Assembly: GCF_002909375.1 (NCBI RefSeq)
Contig: NZ_PPXD01000004.1
Coordinates: forward strand, 41,979-83,546
Direction of reading: 5' to 3'
Origin: Cryobacterium zongtaii
Lineage (GTDB): Bacteria > Actinomycetota > Actinomycetes > Actinomycetales > Microbacteriaceae
Length of the DNA: 41,568 nucleotides
In this document: one piece after another, positions 25,677-33,203 of the stretch
Numbering within the stretch: position 1 is the stretch's first letter
Layout of the letters: the number at the start of each line of letters is the position of its first letter
Notes under the pieces: generated by a model
What the model saw: the letters and a program-made list of their open reading frames with translations, nothing else
Told to the model about the DNA's origin: nothing
The model's database searches: none
Made by a program: the position numbers and the translations under genes

Positions 25677-26479
25677 TGAGCGCCCTGGCACCGTTGGTTC
25701 TGCCGCCGAAGCCGCGCGGACGGTGGAAACCCTGGCTGGGCCTGGCCGTGGTGCTGCTCATCACGGCAGTCACGCTGAGCCCGCAGTGGGGCATCGCGTT
25801 CAGCTTCGACGCGATAGTGCGCAACTGGCAGAACGGCGCCGACAAGGTGCTCGCCCTGTTGCGACCGGACTGGACGTTCTTCCCGCGCACCATTCCACCC
25901 CTGGTGGAGACCCTGCAGATGGCCGTGATCGCCACCTTCGTGGGGGCCGTCGTCTCGCTGCCGCTCAGCCTCTGGGCGGCGCGGCTGACCAATCCGAACC
26001 GGTACACCCGCGGCGTGGTCAAGACCGTGCTCAACGCGGTGCGGTCCATTCCCGACCTGCTCTACGCATCCGTGCTGGTGGCCATGGTGGGGGTGGGCGC
26101 GCTGCCCGGCATCATCGCGCTGGTGTTGTTCAACGTGGGCATCATTGTGAAGATGGTGTCGGAGTCGATCGAGGTGAACGATGCCGGTCCGCTCGAAGCC
26201 GGCCGCGCCGCCGGCGGCAGCCAGCTGCAGATCAACCGCGCCATCGCGCTGACGGATGCCTGGCCCGCGTTCGTGAACCAGACCCTGTATGTGCTCGAAC
26301 TCAACGTGCGCGCCTCGACAGTGCTCGGCCTCGTGGGCGCGGGCGGGCTCGGCCTGCTCATCGATGCCGTGCGCACCTTCTACCGCTATGACCAGCTGTC
26401 GCTGATCATCCTCGAGATTCTCGTGGTGGTCGTCGTCATCGACTCGGTCAGCGCCGCTATCCGACGAAGGCTGGTATGA
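25676..26479 (+). CDS. phnE: Phosphonate-type ABC transporter permease, first copy
   Basis: A 267-residue inner-membrane permease with about six hydrophobic segments: one at 20-40, then a block from about 80. The coupling-loop motif EAGRAAGGSQLQINRAIALTDAWPA contacts PhnC. PRTIPPLVETLQMAVIATFVGAV is typical of PhnE. It overlaps phnC by one base and the second permease by four (ATGA). Two tandem phnE genes, as here, form a heterodimeric channel in many PhnCDE systems. Confidence 0.92.
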   Translation: MSALAPLVLPPKPRGRWKPWLGLAVVLLITAVTLSPQWGIAFSFDAIVRNWQNGADKVLALLRPDWTFFPRTIPPLVETLQMAVIATFVGAVVSLPLSLWAARLTNPNRYTRGVVKTVLNAVRSIPDLLYASVLVAMVGVGALPGIIALVLFNVGIIVKMVSESIEVNDAGPLEAGRAAGGSQLQINRAIALTDAWPAFVNQTLYVLELNVRASTVLGLVGAGGLGLLIDAVRTFYRYDQLSLIILEILVVVVVIDSVSAAIRRRLV

Positions 26480-27318
26480 CCGCTCTCATCTCCTCCCCGC
26501 CCGCCCCCCGCGCCCTCGTGTTGCCGGCCAAGCCCAGTTCGCGGGGCCGGCTGACCGCCGCCGTCGTAGTGACGGTCATCGTGATCGTCGCGTTCTGGTC
26601 GGTCGACATCAACTGGGCCCGGCTGGGCAGCCTGCCCGGCGAGATCGTGCGCTATCTCTGGCTGATGTTCGCCAATCCGAACTGGGACAAAATCGGCGAG
26701 GCGCTGCTGCAGACCTGGCGCTCCGTGCAGATGGCCTGGGTGGGCACGGTCATCGGCCTGGTGATTTCGCTGCCGCTGAGCTTCCTCGCCGCGCGCGGTT
26801 TCGCCCCCGCGCCGGCCCGTGGCGCGTTGCGCCTCTTGTTCTCGGTCATCCGGGCGGTGCCGGAGATCATCATCGCCATTGCCATCCTCTCGGTGACCGG
26901 CCTGACACCGCTTACCGGGGCGCTCGCCTTGGCCGTGAACAGCGTCGGCACGCTGGGCAAGTGGGGGTACGAGGCCATCGAGGGTGTCGACCCCGGGCCC
27001 CTCGAGGCCGTGCGCGCGGCGGGCGGGTCGACCCCGGAGGTGATCCGTTGGGGCGTCTGGCCCCAGGCGATGCCCGACTTCATCTCGTTCTGGTTGTACC
27101 GATTCGAGATCAACGTGCGCGCATCCGCAATACTCGGCCTGATCGGTGTCGGCGGCATCGGCGACATGCTCACCTCGTACACTCAGTATCGCGAGTGGTC
27201 GACGGTGGGGATGCTGCTCCTCGTGGTGGTTGTCGCGACGATGAGCATCGATGCCGTGTCCGGCGCCCTGCGCCGGCGCATAACCGAAGGAGCATCCGTT
27301 CGTGAGCTGGACCGGTAA
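26476..27318 (+). CDS. phnE: Phosphonate-type ABC transporter permease, second copy
   Basis: A 280-residue permease homologous to the preceding one, with matching WRSVQMAWVGTVIGLVISLPLSF and the loop EAVRAAGGSTPEVIRWGVWPQAMP. The C-terminal ASAILGLIGVGGIGDML is a conserved PhnE segment. Its 3' end overlaps the regulator gene by 17 nt, and that regulator's ribosome site (AAGGAG) is inside this gene. Confidence 0.92.
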   Translation: MTALISSPPAPRALVLPAKPSSRGRLTAAVVVTVIVIVAFWSVDINWARLGSLPGEIVRYLWLMFANPNWDKIGEALLQTWRSVQMAWVGTVIGLVISLPLSFLAARGFAPAPARGALRLLFSVIRAVPEIIIAIAILSVTGLTPLTGALALAVNSVGTLGKWGYEAIEGVDPGPLEAVRAAGGSTPEVIRWGVWPQAMPDFISFWLYRFEINVRASAILGLIGVGGIGDMLTSYTQYREWSTVGMLLLVVVVATMSIDAVSGALRRRITEGASVRELDR

Positions 27319-28162
27319 CGACGACGCCACTGTGACGACCCGCATCGCCACCGTGCAAAATTCCCTGCAGCCCAGCGAGCTCAGCGTGGTCGGGTTGATC
27401 CTCTCCGACGCCGAGGGCGTGGTGGAGATGACCGCGCAGGACCTCTCCGACCGGGCCGGGGTGGCTCGGTCGAGCGTCATCCGCACCTGCCAGAAGCTGG
27501 GCTACCGCGGTTTTGCCCAGCTGCGGGTGGCCCTCACCCGGGAGCTCGCGCAGACGCTGGTGAGCGAGCGGGACTACGGCGAATCCGCGCTGGGCGCCAT
27601 CCGCGCGGATATCGACGCGCTGGCCGCGACGCTGCCGCGCATCGCAAGTGTGCTCGGTGAGGATGCTGTGGAGCGGGCCGTGAGCACCATCGTGGGAGCG
27701 GGACGGTTGCTGGCGCTGGCCAGCGGGCTGTCCTCACCGCTGGCGCTGGACGTGGGCATGCGGCTCACCGCGATCGGCCGGCCCACCGAGTTCGTGGCCG
27801 ACCCGATCGGGCAGCAGATCGCGGCCCGGCAGTTGACCGGGGCCGATGCGGTGCTGATCATCAGCGGCAGCGGTGCGAGCGAGGCGAGCCTCAAGGCCGC
27901 GCGTGCGGCCCGGCAGACCGGAGCGACGGTGCTGATCATCACATCGTTCGCCACCTCGCCGCTGATCAGCCTGGCCGACGTCGCCCTGGTTGTGGCGCCG
28001 GCCCGGGGTACCTTCCGGCACGAACTCGAGCACACGTCGCGGGTGCCGCATGTGATCCTGATCGAAGCGCTGGTGGAGGTGGTGGCGGCCCGCCTGGGCG
28101 ACCGCGCCCGGGTGACTCGCTCGGCCGTGCTCGAGATCCTCAGCGACAACCTCAGCGAGTAG
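27302..28162 (+). CDS. MurR/RpiR-family regulator with SIS domain
   Basis: A 286-residue regulator. The N-terminal HTH_6 domain (about 20-85) contains LSDRAGVARSSVIRTCQKLGYRGFAQLRVAL. The C-terminal SIS domain (about 125-255) shows ISGSGASEASLKAARAARQTGATVLIITS, which binds phosphorylated sugars in this family. The GTG at 27302 is supported by AAGGAG ten bases upstream. Being last in the transport operon, it probably senses the imported or processed phospho-compound and represses the operon; the inverted repeat at 23057-23086 is a possible target. A SIS-type regulator rather than a PhnF-type GntR is uncommon for phosphonate uptake. Confidence 0.9.
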   Translation: MSWTGNDDATVTTRIATVQNSLQPSELSVVGLILSDAEGVVEMTAQDLSDRAGVARSSVIRTCQKLGYRGFAQLRVALTRELAQTLVSERDYGESALGAIRADIDALAATLPRIASVLGEDAVERAVSTIVGAGRLLALASGLSSPLALDVGMRLTAIGRPTEFVADPIGQQIAARQLTGADAVLIISGSGASEASLKAARAARQTGATVLIITSFATSPLISLADVALVVAPARGTFRHELEHTSRVPHVILIEALVEVVAARLGDRARVTRSAVLEILSDNLSE

Positions 28163-28177
28163 GCAGGTCTTTGCCGC

Positions 28178-28192
28178 CCCGCCCGTGGCGGG
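28178..28192. terminator. Short hairpin between convergent RpiR and LhgO-like genes
   Basis: CCCGCC, loop CGT, GGCGGG: perfect 6-bp arms 15 nt after the regulator stop, without a T-run. The surrounding 80 nt are GC-rich and contain no gene. Confidence 0.4.
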
Positions 28193-28244
28193 TCGCGCCA
28201 GCGGACGGGCAGCGAGCGCCGGCGAGGGTGCCCCGCCCCGTCGG

Positions 28245-29453
28245 CTAGTCGGTCGTGCGGGCGAAAACGTAGTGTTCGATCAGGTGATCGGCGATCGCCA
28301 TCGACGAGGTGGCCGCCGGTGATGGGGCGTTCCGCAGCAGCGTGACCGGGCCGACCTGGTCGACCGCGAAGTCGTCCAGGAGTGCGCCGTCCCGGCCCCA
28401 GGCCTGGGCGCGCACCCCGGCGGCGGTCTTGCTCGTGAGGTCGTCCATCCTGAGTTCGGGGATGAACCGGCGGGCCTTGCGGTAGTACAACGGTTTCAGC
28501 AGGGAGCCGCTGATCTCGTCCAGTCCCATCCGCCAGTGCTGTTTCGCGAGAGTGCCGGCCCCCGGCCAGCGCAGCGAGTCCCAGGTGTCTTTCGGTGAGA
28601 CGGTCAGCCAGGTGTAGCCCTCACGGGCGAGCGCCGGCACCGCGTTTGGCCCCACGTGCACGTCATCGTAGACACCGCGAGTGAAGTGCACGCCGAGGAA
28701 CGGGAATCGAGGGTCGGGCACCGGGTAGATCATGCCGCGCACCAGGTCGGTGCGGGCGGCAGCCAGCGCCCAGTACTCACCGCGGAACGGCAGGATCTTC
28801 GGCGACGGGTCCGCGCCGACCAGGTGCGCCACCACGTCGGATTGCAGCCCGGCGCAGGCGATCACTCGGTCAACGAGATACTCGGATTCGCGCGTGCGCA
28901 CCCGCACGGTCTGGCCTTCGATGTGCAACGCCACGACCTCGTGGCCGGTCAGGATGGTGCCGCCGTGGCTGCGGACATCCTCGGCCATCGCCTCGGTGAT
29001 CGCGCCGTAGTCCACGGCCGCGGTGTGCGGCGAGTGCACCGCGGCGATGCCCGCGACGGATGGTTCGATCTCACGGAGGGGGTCGAGCCCGTCGAGGCGG
29101 ACCAGGTCGGGCACCCCGTTGGCCAGTGACCGGCGCTCGATGTCGGCCAGGGCGGCCAGCTCGGACTCGTCGACCGCGACGACGAGCTTGCCCACCTCCC
29201 GGTAGGGCAGGTTCTTCTCGGCACAGTAGTCGCGGATGCTGATCCGGCCCGCGGCGCACAACCGCGCCTTGAGCGTGCCCGGCTGATAGTAGAGACCGGC
29301 GTGCACCACCCCCGAGTTGCGCCCGGTCTGGTGCGCGGCAAGCCGGTCTTCCTTCTCGAACACGGTGACGTCGCCGAAGCCGCGTAATACGAGTGCCCGC
29401 GCGATAGCGACCCCTACGATTCCGCCGCCGATGATCGCAATCCGATCGCCCAT
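28245..29453 (-). CDS. lhgO: L-2-hydroxyglutarate oxidase (LhgO-like FAD oxidoreductase)
   Basis: A 402-residue flavoprotein of the DAO family. The FAD-binding motif is AIIGGGIVGVAIARAL (about 5-20). VFEKEDRLAAHQTGRNSGVVHAGLYYQPGTLKA follows and is the hallmark of LhgO, as are the later FPFLGVHFTRG and RAQAWGRDGALLDDF. LhgO oxidises L-2-hydroxyglutarate to 2-oxoglutarate, feeding electrons to the respiratory chain. The start is ATG 29453, matching the family; the open frame extends upstream through repeat DNA, which is rejected. It is convergent with the phosphonate operon's regulator, so not part of that operon, but HpnW-type relatives do occur near phosphonate genes. Confidence 0.88.
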   Translation of the reverse strand: MGDRIAIIGGGIVGVAIARALVLRGFGDVTVFEKEDRLAAHQTGRNSGVVHAGLYYQPGTLKARLCAAGRISIRDYCAEKNLPYREVGKLVVAVDESELAALADIERRSLANGVPDLVRLDGLDPLREIEPSVAGIAAVHSPHTAAVDYGAITEAMAEDVRSHGGTILTGHEVVALHIEGQTVRVRTRESEYLVDRVIACAGLQSDVVAHLVGADPSPKILPFRGEYWALAAARTDLVRGMIYPVPDPRFPFLGVHFTRGVYDDVHVGPNAVPALAREGYTWLTVSPKDTWDSLRWPGAGTLAKQHWRMGLDEISGSLLKPLYYRKARRFIPELRMDDLTSKTAAGVRAQAWGRDGALLDDFAVDQVGPVTLLRNAPSPAATSSMAIADHLIEHYVFARTTD

Positions 29454-29738
29454 GCCCGTCCGTCCCGTTGCACCGCCCGTGGCGGACCACCGGTTCGACG
29501 AACCCCCGCACGGTGGCATCCTGCCCCCGGAGCGGTGCCTGGGCAATACCCCGCCCGGCAGAACGCATCCGTCTTGATCGGCCCCCGTGGCCCCTATCCC
29601 GCGGCCCACGGGCCGCGAGAGCGGCGAAAGGGCTGCCTCACAGCGCTGAAGCAGCCACACGACCGCTCTCGCGGGATGCCGGGCGCGGGCTGGGGATAAG
29701 TTCGGCGCGGCGAGGGAGCCTAGGTGCATCCTCTGGGG
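29454..29738. other. 285-nt divergent gap holding two promoters and a family A repeat
   Basis: The region between the LhgO-like start and the AbiEi/DUF559 start contains no gene I can support. It holds the LhgO ribosome site (GGGACGG on the minus strand), repeat copy 3 (29613-29674) and a possible -10, TAGGTG (29721-29726), for the rightward gene. Confidence 0.6.
29613..29674 (+). repeat. Family A palindromic repeat, copy 3
   Basis: Outer arms CCGCGAGAGCGG (29613-29624) and CCGCTCTCGCGG (29663-29674) are a perfect 12-bp inverted repeat. Inner arms GGCTGCCTCA (29631-29640) and TGAAGCAGCC (29647-29656) pair at 9 of 10 positions. It lies 64 nt upstream of the AbiEi/DUF559 start. Confidence 0.8.
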
Positions 29739-30653
29739 ATGAAGCGGCGCACCGAGATACCTACGGCTCTACGAGGTCGTGCATTCAGCCATCAAGAAGG
29801 GTTGGCCGAAGGCGTCACGCGGGCGCGGATGCGTGGCGACGACCTGGCCACGCCGTACTACGGGATCCGCTCCCCGCCCCTGGACCCGACTGACCCGCTC
29901 GCCCATGTCCGCGCATACCTGCCCCATCTCAGCAGTGAGCAGTTCTTCAGCCACTCCAGTGCGGCACTGATCCACGGCTTGCCGCTGCCACCGCGCCTTG
30001 CCCGCGACCCACGCGTGCACGTGTCGACACACATCGCCGGGTTGCGGCACGGCGGCCGCGGGGTGGTGGGGCACCACGTGCAGCGCGACCGTGTTCGGGT
30101 CGTCGTCGTAAGCGGAGTGCCGGTGACGGCCCCGGTCGACACCTGGTGTCAGCTGTCCACCCTGTTGGCGTTGGACACCCTGATTGAGGTGGGAGACGCG
30201 CTGGTGAGACGCAAGCGGCCGCTGGCAACCATGGCTGAGCTGCGCACTGGCGTGTTGCGCTACACCGGGCAACGGGGTGCGAAGAGGCTGCGTGAAGCGT
30301 TCGAGTCGGTGCGTCCCCGCACGGACTCAGCCAAGGAGACAGCGACCAGGCTGATGATCGTGCGGGCCGGGCTACCCGAACCGGAGGTCAACGGTGAGAT
30401 TTTCGACAGGCGCGGCCGCAAGATTGCGACCGGAGATCTGGTCTTTCGCGGGTACCGGGTCTTGGTGGAGTATGACGGCGAGCAGCACCGTGCGGACGAG
30501 GATCAATATCACTGGGACGTGGACCGTCTTGACGCGATCATGGAGGCCGGCTGGCGCGTCATCCGCGTCAACAAATCGCACCTGAGGATGTCGCCCTCAC
30601 CCGCCCTGCGGAAGATCACCACGGCTCTGGAAGCCGCAGGCTGGCGCCCCTGA
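29739..30653 (+). CDS. AbiEi-like winged-helix protein with C-terminal DUF559 (Vsr-like) nuclease domain
   Basis: About 304 residues from ATG 29739 (MKRRTEIPTALRGRAF); a GTG at 29724 is in frame but lies inside a likely -10 box. The N-terminus (LRGRAFSHQEGLAEGVTRARMRG) resembles the AbiEi antitoxin winged helix, followed by SSAALIHGLPLPP. The C-terminal part (about 200-300) is PD-(D/E)XK-like: SAKETATRLMIVRAGLPEPE, ATGDLVFRGYRVLVEYDGEQH, and RLDAIMEAGWRVIRVNKSHL, as in DUF559 proteins related to Vsr endonucleases. No AbiEii toxin partner is adjacent. Such orphan proteins are common in Microbacteriaceae and have no proven role. Family A repeats lie on both sides, one 64 nt before the start and one 43 nt after the stop, with a partial arm (ACGAAAGCGG) 3 nt after the stop. 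Confidence 0.82.
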   Translation: MKRRTEIPTALRGRAFSHQEGLAEGVTRARMRGDDLATPYYGIRSPPLDPTDPLAHVRAYLPHLSSEQFFSHSSAALIHGLPLPPRLARDPRVHVSTHIAGLRHGGRGVVGHHVQRDRVRVVVVSGVPVTAPVDTWCQLSTLLALDTLIEVGDALVRRKRPLATMAELRTGVLRYTGQRGAKRLREAFESVRPRTDSAKETATRLMIVRAGLPEPEVNGEIFDRRGRKIATGDLVFRGYRVLVEYDGEQHRADEDQYHWDVDRLDAIMEAGWRVIRVNKSHLRMSPSPALRKITTALEAAGWRP

Positions 30654-30696
30654 GGCACGAAAGCGGCCCCGTGGTCGTTTCTCGGAAACTCAATGG

Positions 30697-30758
30697 TCGC
30701 GAAAGCGGGAAGGTGGCTGCCTCAGCCCGCTGAGGTAGCCACGCGGCCGCTCTCGCGA
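30697..30758 (+). repeat. Family A palindromic repeat, copy 4
   Basis: Begins TCGCGAAAGCGG (30697-30708) and ends CCGCTCTCGCGA (30747-30758). Inner arms TGGCTGCCTCAGC (30714-30726) and GCTGAGGTAGCCA (30729-30741) pair over 13 positions with one G-U. It is preceded by a partial first arm, ACGAAAGCGG (30657-30666). It lies between the convergent AbiEi/DUF559 and SDR genes and may also stop transcription. Confidence 0.8.
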
Positions 30759-30768
30759 GATAGCAGGG

Positions 30769-31725
30769 CTAGCGCGGCCCGAGTTGTGCGGGGAGGGCGA
30801 AGGGCAGGTCGACGAGGGCCTCGGTTCGGGTGAACAGGCGCTCGGCGATGCCACGGTCGAGTGAGGTGCGGGTGGGGTGCTGCAGGGCCGGCGCACCCCG
30901 GGTGAGGAACCGCGGGCCGTAGTACTGGCCACCGCGGGCATCCGGGTCGATCGCCGCGCGCACCGTGGGCCAGGCGCCGGCGTCTTTGCTCTGGGCGCCG
31001 ATGAAGCCCTGCAGGGTGTCGGCGAAGCGCTTGGCCCGGCTGACCTCGTTGACCCCGCGGATGCCGGGGGTGAGTCCAGAGATCGAGTAGCCGGGGTGCG
31101 ACACCAGGCTCTGCACGCCGTCGGGGCCGCCCTGGCCGGCAGCGCGCAGGCGACGGTCGAGCTCGAAGCCGAACACCTGCATGGCGATCTTGGACTGCGC
31201 GTAGGCCTTCCAGCCGTTGTAGGTGACCTCCAGCTGCAGGTCGTCCAGCGACGAGTCCATCAGCCGGGAGATCATCGAGCCGAGCGACACCACCCGGCTG
31301 CCGGGGGTGCGCTGCAGGGCAGGCAGCGCGAGGCCGGTGAGCAGGAAGTGCCCGGTGTAATTGGTGGCGAGCACCAGTTCGGCACCGTCCAGGCTCACGG
31401 AGCGGTCTTGCGGCGGGTGCACGATGCCGGCGTTGAGGATGAGGCCGTCCAGCCGCGGGAATTCGAGTATCCGGTCGGCGGCGCCGCGCACCGAGCCGAG
31501 ATCGGCCACGTCGAGGGCGAGAGCGGAGACGGAGGCTCCCGGCACCCGTCCGCGGATCGCGGCGATGGCGGCCGCGGCCTTGGCCGGGTTGCGGCAGGCG
31601 AGCACCACGTGGGCGCCGGCGCCGGCCAGCTGCTCGCTCGTGAAGTAGCCGAGGCCCGCGTTGGCGCCCGTGACCACGAAGGTGCGCCCGGACTGGTCCG
31701 GCAGCGCGCGCGGGTTCCAGCTCAC
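30769..31725 (-). CDS. Short-chain dehydrogenase/reductase (SDR)
   Basis: A 318-residue NAD(P)-dependent oxidoreductase. TGANAGLG at 19-26 binds the cofactor, LDV at about 71-73 follows, NAG is at 98-100, and YAQSK at 175-179 holds the catalytic Tyr and Lys, with Ser near 148-150. The length and HPGYSISGLTP segment match the retinol-dehydrogenase/protochlorophyllide-reductase-like branch; the substrate is unknown. The GTG start overlaps the chorismate mutase stop by 4 nt (GTGA), so it is translated from that transcript. Confidence 0.9.
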   Translation of the reverse strand: MSWNPRALPDQSGRTFVVTGANAGLGYFTSEQLAGAGAHVVLACRNPAKAAAAIAAIRGRVPGASVSALALDVADLGSVRGAADRILEFPRLDGLILNAGIVHPPQDRSVSLDGAELVLATNYTGHFLLTGLALPALQRTPGSRVVSLGSMISRLMDSSLDDLQLEVTYNGWKAYAQSKIAMQVFGFELDRRLRAAGQGGPDGVQSLVSHPGYSISGLTPGIRGVNEVSRAKRFADTLQGFIGAQSKDAGAWPTVRAAIDPDARGGQYYGPRFLTRGAPALQHPTRTSLDRGIAERLFTRTEALVDLPFALPAQLGPR

Positions 31726-32117
31726 GGTGACGTGGCGGGGTGGGCCGGGTCGGCGGGGCGAGACGCGGCTGCGCCCGCGGCCCTGGCGCCCCCGGACGAG
31801 TCGCCGGCGATCTTCTCGTGGTGGTGGATGACTTCGGCGATGATGAAGTTGAGGAACTTCTCGGCGAACGCCGGGTCCAGTCTGGCGTCCTCGGCCAGGC
31901 CGCGCAGGCGCTGGATCTGCAAGAACTCCCGGGCCGGGTCGGCCGGGGGCAGACCGTGCTCGGCCTTCAGCCTTCCCACGCTCTGGGTGAACTTGAACCG
32001 CTCGGCGAGCAGGTGAATGAGCGCGGCATCGATGTTGTCGATGCTCTGGCGGATGCTCTGCAACTCGTTGATCGCGTCCTGCCCCGCGTCAGCGGGCAAT
32101 TCCTCGTTTACAGCCAT
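31722..32117 (-). CDS. Chorismate mutase, AroQ type
   Basis: A 131-residue monofunctional enzyme converting chorismate to prephenate on the way to phenylalanine and tyrosine. The all-helical AroQ fold is seen in IRQSIDNIDAALIHLLAERF (about 27-46), VGRLKAEHGLPPADPAREFLQIQRLR and FAEKFLNFIIAEVIHHHEKI. The Ala/Pro-rich last 20 residues are not conserved in the family. ATG 32117 is used; TATCGT lies 6 nt upstream with AAGGA between, so either leaderless or conventional initiation is possible. It is coupled to the SDR gene. Confidence 0.9.
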   Translation of the reverse strand: MAVNEELPADAGQDAINELQSIRQSIDNIDAALIHLLAERFKFTQSVGRLKAEHGLPPADPAREFLQIQRLRGLAEDARLDPAFAEKFLNFIIAEVIHHHEKIAGDSSGGARAAGAAASRPADPAHPATSP

Positions 32118-32123
32118 GTCCTT

Positions 32124-32129
32124 ACGATA
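32124..32129 (-). promoter_or_regulatory. -10 box of the chorismate mutase gene
   Basis: Minus-strand TATCGT followed by six bases (AAGGAC) and ATG. The six bases include a Shine-Dalgarno-like AAGGA, so this could alternatively be a plain ribosome site. Confidence 0.4.
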
Positions 32130-32166
32130 TTGCACCGGCCCGGATGCCCGCGCCGGGCGCCGCCGC

Positions 32167-33111
32167 TCACGAGGCGGTTCGAGGCACCGCCAGCGGCAGC
32201 CGCAGCCGTTTCTGGGTCAGCAGGATGCCGAGCAGCACAAGCACGGCCCCGGCCGGTTCGTGCCAGGAGAACGTTTCGGCCAACACCAGCACCCCGAGCA
32301 GCACACCGACCACCGGGGTCACGTAGGTCACCGTGGAGGTGGTCGTCGGCCCCCAGGCCCGCAGGACGTTGATGTGCCAGATGTACGCGAATCCGGTGCC
32401 GAGCACCCCGAGGGTGAGCAGGCTGAGCACGATCGGCATGGTCAGGGTCACCGGCTGCCAGGCGAGCACGGGCGTGAGCACGAGCATCACGACGCCGGCC
32501 AGGCCGATGTTCAGGAAGGCGAAGGTGGTGCCCGCGATGGGCCGGCCGCTGAGGTGCTTGCGGGTGTACCCGAAGGTGAAGCCGTAGCAGAGCGCCGCGC
32601 CCAGGCAGGCGAGTTGGCCCCACAGGTCACCGGTCAGCTCCGAATACTGCCATGGCGCGATGATCACGACCACACCCATGATGCCGATCAGCACGCCGAT
32701 CACCTGGTCGCGGGCGAGTTTCTCCACCCTGAACACGGCGGTGACCATCACCGCGGTCATGATGGGCGTGACGGCGTTGTAGATGCTGGCCAGGCTCGAC
32801 GACACGTACTGCTCGGCCCAGGCGAACAGCAGGTGCGGCACGACGCATCCGGTGAGCGCGATCACCAGGAAATGCAGCCAGACGACGCCCTCCCGGGGCA
32901 GCACCGGACCGTTGTTCAGACGCGGGCGGGTGGCCAGCACGATGAGGCCCAGCGTGAGCCCCCCGAAGACCAGGCGTGACCAGGCCACCTGGCCGAAGCT
33001 CACGCCGTCGAGGGCCACCTTCATGAACAGGAAGCTGGCGCCCCAGACCACCCCCATCCCGAGGAATTGCAGGGCCACCCTGGGGTTGTTGGGGCTGGAA
33101 ATATCAGTCAC
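32167..33111 (-). CDS. EamA/DMT-family transporter
   Basis: A 314-residue membrane protein with about ten hydrophobic segments arranged as two EamA repeats (about 10-140 and 160-300). FLGMGVVWGASFLFMKVAL begins the first and CLGAALCYGFTFGYTRKHL the second. VTYVTPVVGVLLGVLVLAETF is a strongly conserved EamA segment. These carriers export amino acids or other metabolites; the substrate is unknown. The GTG start at 33111 has TAGGGT 6 nt upstream, a leaderless arrangement. Confidence 0.9.
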   Translation of the reverse strand: MTDISSPNNPRVALQFLGMGVVWGASFLFMKVALDGVSFGQVAWSRLVFGGLTLGLIVLATRPRLNNGPVLPREGVVWLHFLVIALTGCVVPHLLFAWAEQYVSSSLASIYNAVTPIMTAVMVTAVFRVEKLARDQVIGVLIGIMGVVVIIAPWQYSELTGDLWGQLACLGAALCYGFTFGYTRKHLSGRPIAGTTFAFLNIGLAGVVMLVLTPVLAWQPVTLTMPIVLSLLTLGVLGTGFAYIWHINVLRAWGPTTTSTVTYVTPVVGVLLGVLVLAETFSWHEPAGAVLVLLGILLTQKRLRLPLAVPRTAS

Positions 33112-33117
33112 CCGCTG

Positions 33118-33123
33118 ACCCTA
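33118..33123 (-). promoter_or_regulatory. -10 box of the EamA gene (leaderless)
   Basis: Minus-strand TAGGGT, then 6 nt, then the GTG start. No ribosome site is present. Confidence 0.5.
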
Positions 33124-33203
33124 GCCCACGGGTGCGGTGCCCGGCGGGCACCGTGACCCGCGCCGACGGTGATGTCCGAAAATCGCGGGCGGATGACCGT
33201 AAA

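Noticed and set aside
29454..29729. Extension of the LhgO-like frame upstream to 29729
   Set aside because: The FAD motif begins at residue 5 from ATG 29453, as in the family; the extension would translate repeat copy 3 and has a different composition.
29724..29738. GTG 29724 as the start of the AbiEi/DUF559 gene
   Set aside because: It falls inside the likely -10 box TAGGTG, and the family begins at M-K-x-x-T near ATG 29739.
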